Source: Sphingobacteriales bacterium (GTDB lineage: Bacteria > Bacteroidota > Bacteroidia > Chitinophagales > UBA2359). From it: a stretch of 64,000 nucleotides of DNA. The notes below the pieces were generated by a model. That model worked only from the letters and a program-made list of their open reading frames with translations, made no database searches and was not told the origin of the DNA. The position numbers and the translations under genes were made by a program. Position 1 is the stretch's first letter; each line of letters begins with the position of its first letter. Shown here one piece after another: positions 28,062 to 37,343 of this stretch. Where the stretch lies: the NCBI GenBank assembly GCA_016711295.1, contig JADJTE010000018.1:1-64000 (forward strand). Direction: 5' to 3'.

Positions 28062-29001
28062 ATGCGAACTGTCGATTTGTTTTCAGGCTGCGGGGGGATG
28101 TCATTGGGGTTTCAGAACGCAGGATTTAAAGTAATTGCCGCATTTGATAAATGGAACCCGCCGTAAAGGTTTATAAAGAAAATTTTGACCACCCAATCTA
28201 TAATTTTGACCTTTCGACCGATGAAAGTAAAAATTTTATTGCTGATTTAAAACCCGAACTTATCATAGGCGGTCCCCTTGCCAAGATTTTTCAAGCGCAG
28301 GGAAGAGGGACGAAACCTTGGGAAGGGCAGATTTGACTTTATCCTATGCCAAAATTGTGGCATACGCCAAGCCAGAATGGTTTGTTATGGAAAATGTGGA
28401 TAGAATAATAAAAAGTAAACTATTAAAAGACGCTATAAAAATATTCAAAGCAGCAGGATATGGCATTTCCTATGAGATTTTAGATGCAAGTTATTGCGGT
28501 GTCCCCCAATCAAGAAAACGTTTTTTTTTAGTTGGACGTAAAAATAGTAATGATAATTTTTTAAATCCATATTTCCTAAAAAATCAATCCAAACACCCAA
28601 TGACTTTGCATGATTATTTTGGCAATTCACTTGGTATCGAATATTATTATAGGCATCCAAGAAGTTATGCAAGACGAGGAATTTTTAGTATTTACGAGCC
28701 AAGCCCAACAATAAGAGGCGTAAATAGACCCGTTCCTAATGGCTATCTGGGACATAAGGGCGACCCTGTCAGCATCTCTGAAAATATTAGACCATTAACA
28801 ACAGAAGAAAGAAGTCAGATACAAACCTTTCCTAAAAAGTTTGTTTTTAATGGCAATAAGACCGAAATAGAACAGATAATTGGGAATGCAGTACCCGTTA
28901 AACTTGGCGAGTTTGTAGCAAATTGTATTAGAGAATACATCACCGACTTGGATAAAAACACCAAAATTGCTTTGGGTCAATTAGAACTCCAATACGGATA
29001 A
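28062..29001 (+). CDS. DNA (cytosine-5) methyltransferase (two frameshifts)
   Basis: About 313 residues after repair. It starts at ATG 28062 with motif I DLFSGCGGMSLGF. A G is missing near 28158-28162 (NPAVKVYKENF in the corrected frame) and a C in the C4 run at 28274-28277, which destroys motif IV; the corrected reading is GGPPCQDFSSAGK. Then motif VI MENVDRI, motif VIII QSRKRFF, a target-recognition region, and motif X IGNAVPVKLG. All key residues are present, including the catalytic Cys of PCQ. It protects host DNA against the adjacent endonuclease. An unprotected host with an intact endonuclease would not be viable, which argues that the two shifts are sequence errors. Confidence 0.9.
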
Positions 29002-29062
29002 AAGTATTCTCGAAATTAAAACCATTATTTATTTTAATAAAACATCATCATATAACCAAACT

Positions 29063-31212
29063 ATGTTAATTAGCAAGATTAGAGACCGCGTAGGCTTATT
29101 AGTAGGTGTGATAGCCTTAGCCATGGTATTGTTCTTACTTATGGACGCTCTGGACTCGCGCACGGGTTTTTTGGGTGCGGCTAACCCTACCGGCTTAGGT
29201 AGCGTAAATGGCGAAGACATACAGCCCCAGCAGTACGAATCAAAAATCAATCAGATTATCAGCAATTACGAATCGAACGGCATGGAAGTGACCGAAGAGA
29301 CGCGCCTGCAAGCTCGCGAGCAAGCATGGAAGCAATATGTCGAAGAAATGGTTGCCAAAGAACAATACGACAAATTGGGCATTATGGTCAGTGATGCCGA
29401 ATTGCGTGCTATGCTCTACGAGGGCAGCGACGATATTTTGCACAGCTCTATCAAAAGCGCACCCGTGTTTTTGAATGATAGCGGCAAATTTGACCGCAGC
29501 AAATTGGAGCAATACGTACAAGGTTTTTCTGCCGACAACCCCGAAGCACAACAGCGCAAAGCACAATGGAAACGCTTCGAAGACGGCATCTATGAGCAAA
29601 CCTTGCGCAGCAAATATACCAACCTCATCAAAAAAGCGGTTTATGTGCCAACATGGTATGCCAAAATGGACCACGCCGACAAAAACGCCAAAGCCGAAGT
29701 GAGCTACGTCATGCTACCCTATTCTACGGTTGATGATGCCTCTATAACCGTTGCCGACAACGAATTGCTCAACTACCTGAACGCCCACAAAAACGAGTTC
29801 AAGCAAAAAGAAAGCCGTATAGTAGACTACGTATCGTTTCCTGTTGCAGCCACCAAAGAAGATAGCAGCGTAGCTCTCAATGCCGTAGCCTCTAAGGTAG
29901 AAGAATTGCGCAGTACCGACAACGTAGAGCATTTTATCAAAATACAAGACTCCGAAACACCATATACCGGCGACTACTTGACCAAAGACGAATTGGTAGG
30001 TGCGGGCACTATGCGCGATACCCTCTTCCGCCTGCCACTCGGCACTACCATGGGTCCCTACTACGAAAGCGGCAGCTTCCGCGCTTTCCGCGTCATCGAC
30101 CGCAAAGCTATTGCCGACTCTGCCAAAGTAAGCCTTATATTCAAGGCTTTCGGGCAAGCAGGCTCAGACAAAGCCAAAAAGACAATGGATAGCATCAAAG
30201 CAGTTATTGCCAAAGGCGCAAGTTTTGCCAGCGTTGCCGATAGTAGCACCGACGACCCCACAACCAAAGGCAAAGGCGGCGATATGGGCTACTTGAAACG
30301 CAACGACCCGCGTTTGCCCCAAGAAGTATTGAACGCCATTTTCTACGACCACAAAAGCGGCGATATGTTTACGGTCGAAACGGGCGGAGGCTTGTTCCTG
30401 ACCAAAATTGTCCAAACAGGCGGCAGCAAAGAAGCAGCAAAAGTAGCGTTTTTGACCAAAAACGTAGAGCCAAGCGAAGCTACCATCAATGCTACCTATG
30501 CTAAGGCACAACAACTTGCAGGTGCTAATCGCAGCTTAGACGCACTGAAAAAAGCCGCCGAAGCCGAAAAATTGCCCATCAAATCATCTACCGACTTAGA
30601 ATCATCTTCGTTCCGCATCGATGGCTTGGGCATAGCTGACGAAATAGTCAAATGGGCATTCCAAATAGTGCCAATACAGTCAGCGACCGCGTATTTAAAG
30701 TAGATACCAAATTGCCCGACGGACGTATCACAAGCACTTATGTGGTGGCTGCCGTAGCCAAAGCCAAAGCCGAAGGTATGGCACAACTCGACGACGTGCG
30801 CGAACGCCTTACCACTGAGGTCAAAAAACAGAAAAAAGGCGAACAACTGATTGCCAAATTAGGTGCTAATACCGACCTCGCACAAATAGCCGCCGCCAAT
30901 AGCCAAGAAGTGCAAAACGCCGCCGACATCAGTTTTGGCGCACCCACAGCAAGCTCGATGGGTCCCGAACCGAAAGTACAAGCCGCGATATTTGCCGCTG
31001 CCAATGGACAAACTACCAAACCTATTGCGGGCAATCGCGGTGTGTATGTCGTAAAAGTAAACAACATAACAGCCGCCCCCGAACTGACCGATATAGCCAC
31101 TGCCAAAAATACTTTGTTAGAGCCGATGCAAAGCCGTGTCGATTTTGGCGTGCTGCAAGCACTCGGCAAATTGGCAAAAGTAGTAGATAACCGCTTGAAA
31201 ATTGGTCAATAA
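29063..31212 (+). CDS. PpiD/SurA-like periplasmic peptidyl-prolyl isomerase (one frameshift)
   Basis: About 716 residues. An N-terminal signal anchor (VGLLVGVIALAMVLFLLMDAL) holds it in the inner membrane, with a SurA_N/PpiD-like chaperone region (residues about 45-200) and a parvulin-type PPIase domain (residues about 345-450: FASVADSSTDDPTTKGKGGDMGYLKRND). The frame breaks at an A3 run (30663-30665) that should be A4; the corrected reading is FQNSANTVSDRVFKV. It helps fold proteins entering the periplasm and outer membrane, which suits an organism exporting giant T9SS proteins. A strong terminator follows. Confidence 0.88.
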
Positions 31213-31258
31213 TAGATTCAGAGCTTATCCAAATGACCGATTTAATCCCATAACTACC

Positions 31259-31299
31259 AAAACCTATGAGGTGCAGTAAGCGCCTTATAGGTTTTTTTG
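31259..31299 (+). terminator. Rho-independent terminator after PPIase gene
   Basis: AAAACCTATGAGGTGC pairs with GCGCCTTATAGGTTTT (two non-Watson-Crick positions) and is followed by a T-run. Confidence 0.85.
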
Positions 31300-31355
31300 T
31301 TATTTTTCACCTATTAAAACAGAATGATAGCCTGTTATAAATTCTTTTTAGAAAC

Positions 31356-32066
31356 ATGAATTATTTTACCCCCGCAGAAAACAAGCCTCGCCCCCATTCG
31401 CACCCCATTGGTGCCAAGTTTTTTATTACCTGCCGCTTGTTTCAGTCCATTCCGTTGCATATCATCGAGCAATTACAAGCCGGACGCAACGATGCCATTA
31501 AGCAAATAGAAATGGGCAGACAAGCCAGCCGCGAAGAGCGTATGCAGCTGATTCGCAACGAACACAAACGCTACTTTGCTAAATTGGATAGCCTATTAGA
31601 CAAGGCACAATTCGGCAATACATGGCTCAAACACGATGAAGTAGCCCAAATTGTAGCCGATAAAATCCATGACTTGGAAAACGACGGACTATATCATCTC
31701 ATCGCCTACTGCATCATGCCCAACCACGTGCATATCATCATCGACACCCAAAAACAGCTGGACAAATTAGCCCCTAATGAGCCAGTTACAGACGACAACT
31801 ATGTGCAGGTATTTCCGATGATGTCACGCCTTAAAAATGATACCGCAGCTAAGGCAAATGAACGCCTGAACCTCAATTCTTACTTTTGGCAGCGCGACAA
31901 CTACGACCACTATATCCGAAGCGAACAAGAATTGCAGAACATTATTACCTATGTCCTGCATAACCCCGTCAAAGCAGGATTGGTCGAAAATTGGGAACAA
32001 TGGCAATTTAGCTATATCAACCCCAACCACCTGGGGACTGATGGCTACCGAATAAACACACCTTAA
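31356..32066 (+). CDS. REP-associated tyrosine transposase (RAYT, Y1_Tnp)
   Basis: A 236-residue single-strand HUH-type transposase of the Y1_Tnp/RAYT group. Visible: CIMPNHVHIII (HUH motif), the likely catalytic Tyr in YFWQRDNYDHYIRSEQE, and the family end IITYVLHNPVKAGLVENWEQW. RAYTs move or maintain small palindromic REP elements and are usually single-copy and host-domesticated. A 44-bp hairpin (32084-32127) lies 18 bp downstream and is the nearest REP-like candidate. Confidence 0.88.
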   Translation: MNYFTPAENKPRPHSHPIGAKFFITCRLFQSIPLHIIEQLQAGRNDAIKQIEMGRQASREERMQLIRNEHKRYFAKLDSLLDKAQFGNTWLKHDEVAQIVADKIHDLENDGLYHLIAYCIMPNHVHIIIDTQKQLDKLAPNEPVTDDNYVQVFPMMSRLKNDTAAKANERLNLNSYFWQRDNYDHYIRSEQELQNIITYVLHNPVKAGLVENWEQWQFSYINPNHLGTDGYRINTP

Positions 32067-32083
32067 ACGATTAATTATCGCGA

Positions 32084-32127
32084 TTTTATCCGTAGTATGT
32101 GACAAAGTGCCCATGCTACGGATAAAA
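32084..32127. repeat. Palindrome just downstream of the RAYT gene
   Basis: TTTTATCCGTAG and its exact inverse CTACGGATAAAA flank a 20-nt loop. The stem carries GTAG, a tetranucleotide typical at the foot of REP hairpins. It may be a REP-like target of the transposase or simply its terminator. Confidence 0.55.
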
Positions 32128-32258
32128 GTGTTTATGGATTGCAAATTGCCTTGACAATATAACCCTGGTGGCTGCCTATCTCCTTAGAACAAAAGAAGGA
32201 GTATTAAGGCATTTGCGTTATTATGGTTTATTTTTTATAAATTACAATTATTTATACT

Positions 32259-32948
32259 ATGTACGCCGTAGCGATGCCACCATTGTTGCGTTGGCTCTAT
32301 CCCAATTTGCGTTGGCAATACCCCAACGACGAAAAAGCGATATACCTGAGCTTCGACGATGGTCCCACACCCAATGTCACTGATTTTGTGCTTGAACAAT
32401 TGCACCGCTACCATGCCTCGGCTACTTTTTTTTGTTTGGGCAGGCAAGTAGTGCGCCACCCCGATTTGTTTGAGTGCATCTTGGCAGAAGGTCATGCCGT
32501 CGGCAATCATACGTATGACCACCCCAATGGTTGGCATACGTCATTAGATGATTATATTACCAATATAGCTGCTTGCGCCGAACAAGTCAATTCACCCTTG
32601 TTTCGCCCGCCCTACGGACGAATCACACCCCGCCAAATAGCGCATATCCGCCGCAACAAAGCCCTATTGTTGCCGTGTTTTAGCGAGGAGGAACGGCACT
32701 TATTGCCGCCCCAAATCGTGATGTGGAACGTCATGTGCGGCGACTTTGACCCTACTTTGAGCAACGACGATTGCCTAAATAATGTATTGAAACATGCCCG
32801 CGAAGGCTCGATAGTAGTATTTCACGATACGCAAGCCGCCTACGAGCGTATGAGCTATGCCCTGCCTCGCGTACTCAAACACTATGCCGAATTAGGTTAT
32901 GCCTTTAAAGCCTGCCCATATTATACCCCTTTGTCAGATGACGCTTAG
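32259..32948 (+). CDS. Polysaccharide deacetylase (NodB family)
   Basis: A 229-residue carbohydrate esterase family 4 protein. Motifs: YLSFDDGPTP (catalytic base and metal Asp), AVGNHTYDHP (metal histidines), RPPYGRIT, and IVVFHDT near the end. It removes acetyl groups from N-acetylglucosamine-containing polymers such as peptidoglycan or exopolysaccharide; the exact polymer is unknown. No clear signal peptide is present; similar short bacteroidete homologues also lack one. Intact frame. Confidence 0.88.
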   Translation: MYAVAMPPLLRWLYPNLRWQYPNDEKAIYLSFDDGPTPNVTDFVLEQLHRYHASATFFCLGRQVVRHPDLFECILAEGHAVGNHTYDHPNGWHTSLDDYITNIAACAEQVNSPLFRPPYGRITPRQIAHIRRNKALLLPCFSEEERHLLPPQIVMWNVMCGDFDPTLSNDDCLNNVLKHAREGSIVVFHDTQAAYERMSYALPRVLKHYAELGYAFKACPYYTPLSDDA

Positions 32949-33250
32949 GACGCGCCGCACAAATGAGCGGAGTTATAATTCTATCCGCCACTGTGCTTTG
33001 TGGTTATATTGCATGATAGCAACCGATATATAACCTGCCCGATAAGCTCATTATTTAGAATAACAAGACTAAAACAAATACAATTTATTTTAAATTAACA
33101 AATAGCGCACTATCAATAATTTATACATTCTTTAATTGACAAATAATTTGTCAAAACGTTTTTTGCCCAACAATCATTTTAAATCATTTCACGAATAATT
33201 TTATATGTAAAATATTACACTTCAAACTTCATCACCCACACTCAAAAATT
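32949..33250. other. AT-rich intergenic region with 19-bp palindrome
   Basis: No gene is visible. The notable element is TTGACAAATAATTTGTCAA (33136-33154), a palindrome about 96 bp upstream of mqnB that could bind a dimeric regulator. Confidence 0.55.
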
Positions 33251-33948
33251 ATGTACAAAGTATTAATTGTCGCTGCTACCCGTGGCGAAATAGAATCGCT
33301 GTTGACCCAATATCAGGCACAGAAAAGTTTATTAAGCGATAAAGTATTTAGTTTTTCGCATCGGCGTTGCCATATCGATGCCTTGATTACAGGTGTAGGT
33401 ATGGTGGCTACTGCCTACGAAATGGCTTTTTGGCTATCGCGCCGCAATTACGATTTGCTACTCAATGTAGGTGTCTGCGGCTCGTTTAATCGGGATATAC
33501 CGCTCGGAACTGCCCTGCAAATTACAAGCGACGAAATTGCCGACTGGGGTGCCGAGACCGATTCGTCCTTTATCCCAATGGCTGAATTAGATTTTTTTGA
33601 TGCCAACCAACCGCCCTATGAGAAAGGGATATTGCGCCAAAAAATAGACTTGCCCCTCCAACAGATAATCCCTCTGCTCCAAGTACACTGGCATTACGGT
33701 CAATAAAACATCGGGTAATGCGCGGCAGATAAAACAATTGCAAAAAACGGTATCGCGCACAAGTAGAAACGATGGAAAGTGCAGCGTTTTTTTATGCCGC
33801 TCGGTCAATAAATGCACGGTTTGCAGCTATCCGCACCATATCGAACTACGTCGAGCCGCGCAATACGGATAATTGGGATTTAGCGGGTGCTATTGATAGC
33901 TTGAACCAAGCCCTCAATATCATATTAAATGCTTGTCCGATTAAGTAA
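33251..33948 (+). CDS. mqnB: Futalosine hydrolase (two frameshifts)
   Basis: A nucleoside phosphorylase-fold enzyme that hydrolyses futalosine in the alternative menaquinone pathway. The first frame (33251-33706) has IVAATRGEIESLL, ALITGVGMVATAYEMAF, and LLNVGVCGSFNRDIPLGT. The sequence then shifts frame near 33689 (GITVNKTSGNARQIK) and near 33757, after which VETMESAAFFYAARS, the conserved active-site segment, and FAAIRTISNYVEPRNTDNWDL follow to the stop at 33948. The reconstructed length, about 232 residues, is normal. Other mqn genes are not in the window. Confidence 0.85.
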
Positions 33949-33962
33949 ACCCATGGCTATAT

Positions 33963-34670
33963 TTATGGTGTATTGACCGATACGGGCAAGACCTTTCCGT
34001 TGAAATAGCGTTGTCCGTTCAGTGCAAAATCGCCGATAAAATGCGCCATTTCGTCGGCGGACAACGGCGCGTCGAAATCGGGAAAGGCTTGGCGCAACAT
34101 TTCGGTTTGTACCGCCCCTAAGCATAGGCAATTGACCGCTATGCGGCGCGGTTTGAGTTCTTCTGCCAAACATTCGCTCCAACAAGCCAAAGCCGCTTTA
34201 GACGCGCTATATGCCGAAAGCCCCGCAAACTTGGCACTACCCTGATAGCCGCCCATGCTGCCAATGTTTAGTATGTGGCTGCCTGCGGGCATATAGGTAT
34301 ATAGGTATTTGGTCAGTTTCCAAGCTGCAAAAGTATTGATTTGGAATAGGCTATGTACTTCGCCGTCGGTCAATTCGTAAAATGGACGATTGACCAAACT
34401 GCCTGCATTATGTACTAAAGCATCGATATGGGGCACTTGCTCTACGACAAATTGATAAAGTAGGTCGTAATTATCGCAGCTCAAATCAAAAGGCAATATC
34501 GATAGTTTATGCGGGCTATGGGCTGCGGCGAGTGTGGTAGCAATGTCTTGCAATGCGGCAGTCTGGCGCGATATGGCTATGATATGGTGCGGTACTGTGG
34601 TGCTTTGGGTCCAAGTTTGTACCAATGCCTTGCCAATGCCCCGCGACGCGCCTGTAACGACAATATTCAT
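33963..34670 (-). CDS. Short-chain dehydrogenase/reductase
   Basis: A 235-residue classical SDR: nucleotide-binding VTGASRGIGKAL at the N-terminus, LVHNAGSL, the catalytic Ser region LNIGSMGGYQGS, and the catalytic YSASK. It ends with an SDR-typical segment (RRIAVNCLCLGAVQTEML). The substrate is unknown. The gene converges with mqnB and lies 49 bp downstream of the peptide permease gene on the same strand. Confidence 0.88.
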   Translation of the reverse strand: MNIVVTGASRGIGKALVQTWTQSTTVPHHIIAISRQTAALQDIATTLAAAHSPHKLSILPFDLSCDNYDLLYQFVVEQVPHIDALVHNAGSLVNRPFYELTDGEVHSLFQINTFAAWKLTKYLYTYMPAGSHILNIGSMGGYQGSAKFAGLSAYSASKAALACWSECLAEELKPRRIAVNCLCLGAVQTEMLRQAFPDFDAPLSADEMAHFIGDFALNGQRYFNGKVLPVSVNTP

Positions 34671-34719
34671 AGGCGAATGGATTGGATTTAAAAGTAAATT
34701 CGGGCTTCGGGCAAGCTAT

Positions 34720-35766
34720 TTAGCGCACCGCCACTCGTGGGTCGAGGAAACCGTAGAGTATATCAGTAATGATATTGACAACGACAAATAGGCTTGCCGT
34801 GAACAAAATAGCTCCCATCGCCACAGGAAAGTCGAGGTTGTTGAGCGCATTGATAGTGACAAAGCCCAAACCCTTATAGTCAAAAATCATTTCGATAAAA
34901 TAGGCACCTGCCAAAATAGCCGCTAACCAACCCGAAATAGCCGTCATGACGGGATTGAGGGCGTTGCGCAAGGCATGGCACCGATGACAATTCGCTCGAA
35001 AGTCCTTTAGCGCGGGCAGTACGCACGTAGTCTTGCGATAATACATCGAGCATTGCGTTGCGCGTAAGTTGCACGATGATAGACAAAGGACGGATACCCA
35101 AAGCAAAAGCGGGCAGTACGAGGTTGCGTAGCTGCAATACTTCGTCGCCCATGTCGTTCAGTTCATACAAACCACCTGTATAATTTAGACCCGTATAATC
35201 GTGCAGCCAATAGCCAAATATCAAAGCCAATAAAATGCCTGAAAAATAAGAAGGCTGCGAAATACCAAGTGTTGCCGTGACCAAGATAGAATTATCTAAA
35301 CGCGAAAAAGGTTTCATGGCGGCAAGTACGCCCAAAGCAATGCCGAGCAAAGCCGCAAATGTCATAGCCGTAAGCCCCAATACGAGGGTTTTGGGCAGGG
35401 CAGCGAGCAAAATATCGGTTACTTCGCGTTTGGTTTGATAAGAACGCCGCAAGTAGGGAGTTTTGAGTACCAACACGTGATTGCCCAAGGGCAAAATAGG
35501 CAAATAGTTATATTTAGCGGCGTTGTCAGGCGTATTATCGTGGATTGAAAGCGGCAAGACATCGTTTAAATACATGCCAAATTGTATGTGCAGCGGTTGG
35601 TCTAAGCCCAATTCCTTTGACCGCCTCAACAGTAGCTACGTCGGTGCGCTGCCAACAGTAAGGCGGGCGGGGTCGCCCAAGCCATTGAACAAGAAAATAC
35701 AACCACCGTAACACTGATAAGTATGGCAATGCCGTGATAGAGTTTGCGGATAAGAAAAGATAGCAT
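34720..35766 (-). CDS. Peptide ABC transporter permease, DppB/OppB-like (several frameshifts)
   Basis: Start at ATG 35766 with MLSFLIRKLYHGIAIL. About 345 residues after repair of at least four shifts (two near 35690-35660, one near 35625, one near 34990). Visible: FLFNGLGDPARL, ELGLDQPLHIQF, six transmembrane helices, and the permease EAA-like region VRTARAKGLSS followed by ALRNALNPVMTAISG and GAYFIEMIFDYKGLG. It moves di- or oligopeptides across the inner membrane together with a DppC partner, two ATPases and a binding protein, none of which is adjacent here. Confidence 0.82.
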
Positions 35767-35839
35767 AGAGGTATTGCGAGGGTAGGTGTGGCTAATCCGA
35801 TAAGGCGGAATAGGTTGGGAGAAAGCCAAAACAAGCCAA

Positions 35840-35847
35840 CAAAAGTA
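35840..35847 (-). promoter_or_regulatory. TACTTTTG -7 box of permease gene
   Basis: On the minus strand TACTTTTG fits TAnnTTTG and lies 73 bp upstream of the permease ATG. Confidence 0.45.
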
Positions 35848-36005
35848 CTATTTAGTAGGCAAATGCGGGTTATTCTGCGGTGCTTTTTTTAGCAATTGAA
35901 GGCAGATTAGCGTTTTTTTACCCTATCGCCCCGACTTTCTACCATAAAACAAACATTTCGGGGCAAAAAAAATGGCAAACGCTACCATATAATACCCAAA
36001 AATCG

Positions 36006-36013
36006 TACCTTTG
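36006..36013 (+). promoter_or_regulatory. TACCTTTG -7 box of rpsF operon
   Basis: TACCTTTG lies 47 bp before the rpsF start codon and should drive rpsF-rpsR-rplI. Confidence 0.65.
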
Positions 36014-36060
36014 TGCCCGTTTTATCGAACAACCAATTTTCAATTTTATTTTTTTATTCA

Positions 36061-36507
36061 ATGGCTTCTTACGAGAACGTCTTAATCTTTACTGGCACTC
36101 TTGATTTAGAGACCGTAAAGACCGCGATAGGCAGTTACCGGGAGTCGTTACAATCCCTTGGAGCAGAAATCATACACGAAGATTTCTGGGGGTTGCGACC
36201 GCTCGCTTATCCGATTGACAAACACACAACCGGCTATTACATCGTCACCGAGTATCAGGCACCAACCAATACGGTGGCACGCATGGAAGTATTGTATAAG
36301 CGCGACGAGCGCATCTTGCGCTTCCTTACCGTGAGCTTAGACAAATTTGCGGTAGATTACAACGCCCGCAAACGCAATGGCTTAATTGGCAGAAAACAAA
36401 AAGCATCTGCCGAAGAAGCAAGCACCGAAGAGACAATCGCTGCCGAAGCAGTTGTCGAGCAAGTAACCGAATCGTCTAACCCCGAACCCACAACACAGGA
36501 GGCATAA
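36061..36507 (+). CDS. rpsF: 30S ribosomal protein bS6
   Basis: 148 residues from ATG 36061; an upstream in-frame ATG at 36013 overlaps the -7 box and is rejected. The core matches bS6 (YENVLIFTGTLDLETVK, GLRPLAYPIDKHTTGYYIV, LYKRDERILRFLTVSLDKF). A C-terminal Glu/Ala/Thr-rich tail of about 45 residues (EEASTEETIAAEAVVEQ) is probably disordered. First gene of a three-gene ribosomal operon. Confidence 0.95.
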   Translation: MASYENVLIFTGTLDLETVKTAIGSYRESLQSLGAEIIHEDFWGLRPLAYPIDKHTTGYYIVTEYQAPTNTVARMEVLYKRDERILRFLTVSLDKFAVDYNARKRNGLIGRKQKASAEEASTEETIAAEAVVEQVTESSNPEPTTQEA

Positions 36508-36510
36508 ACT

Positions 36511-36777
36511 ATGGCAACCGCAAAAGACATTCGCTATCTGACCACCCCGAAATTGAGTCAATTGCCCAAAAAATACTGCCGTTTCAAAAAAGCAGGTATT
36601 CGCTATATTGACTACAAAGACCCCGATTTTTTGCTCAAATTCTTGAACGAACAAGGCAAAATCTTACCGCGCCGCCTTACGGGTAACTCCCTCAAATTCC
36701 AACGCCGTGTGGCGCAAGCCATCAAACGCGCTCGTCACTTGGCGATATTGCCCTATGTAACTGACTTGTTAAAATAA
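36511..36777 (+). CDS. rpsR: 30S ribosomal protein bS18
   Basis: 88 residues with the bS18 core: KKYCRFKKAGIRYIDYKDPDFL, KILPRRLTGNSLKFQRRVAQAIKRARHLAILPYV. It binds bS6 in the platform of the 30S subunit. Only 3 bp separate it from rpsF. An AGGAGG lies in the end of rpsF, one of the few clear Shine-Dalgarno sequences here. Confidence 0.96.
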   Translation: MATAKDIRYLTTPKLSQLPKKYCRFKKAGIRYIDYKDPDFLLKFLNEQGKILPRRLTGNSLKFQRRVAQAIKRARHLAILPYVTDLLK

Positions 36778-36794
36778 GAAAGGAGACGTATATC

Positions 36795-37241
36795 ATGGAA
36801 ATTATCTTATTGCAAGACGTAAAAGGCTTAGGCGAGCAATTCCAAACTGTCGTCGTCAAGCCCGGATACGCCCGAAATTACCTCATTCCCCAAAAAATGG
36901 CTGTTATTGCCAACCGCGCCAACAAATCCACTGTTGCCGAGCGTGCCAAACAAATACAAATCAAAGAGATGCGTATATTGCAAGGGATTGAGGCTGTCGT
37001 AGAGCGCATCAAGCAAAACCCGCTCAAAATTGGAGCAAAAGTGGGTGCTACCGACAAAATTTTTGGTAGCGTCACCAATGTCCAATTAGCCGATGCCATC
37101 AAACAGCAAGCAGGCATAGAGATTGACCGCCGCCGTATCACTATTCCCGACGACGTGAAAGTATTAGGCGAATATGCCGCCGTAGTCGATTTTGGCGAAG
37201 GCCGCCGCTACGAAGTAGCCTTTGAAGTAGTTGCCGAATAA
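36795..37241 (+). CDS. rplI: 50S ribosomal protein bL9
   Basis: 148 residues with the bL9 N-terminal RNA-binding domain (MEIILLQDVKGLGEQFQTVVVKPGYARNYLIPQKMA), the long connecting helix and the C-terminal domain (VGATDKIFGSVTNVQLADAI). Preceded by AAGGAGA. Last gene of the rpsF operon. Confidence 0.96.
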   Translation: MEIILLQDVKGLGEQFQTVVVKPGYARNYLIPQKMAVIANRANKSTVAERAKQIQIKEMRILQGIEAVVERIKQNPLKIGAKVGATDKIFGSVTNVQLADAIKQQAGIEIDRRRITIPDDVKVLGEYAAVVDFGEGRRYEVAFEVVAE

Positions 37242-37277
37242 AAGGCACATTCCAATAAAGCTATATATCAAGCAAGA

Positions 37278-37316
37278 CAATTGCCGCAGTAACTGACATA
37301 GTTGCTGCGGCAATTG
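37278..37316. terminator. Terminator between rplI and M48 protease
   Basis: CAATTGCCGCAGTAAC pairs with GTTGCTGCGGCAATTG (one mismatch) around a 7-nt loop. It lies between convergent genes and can serve both. Confidence 0.75.
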
Positions 37317-37343
37317 CTTTATAGGACAACAAAACCCCAATGG

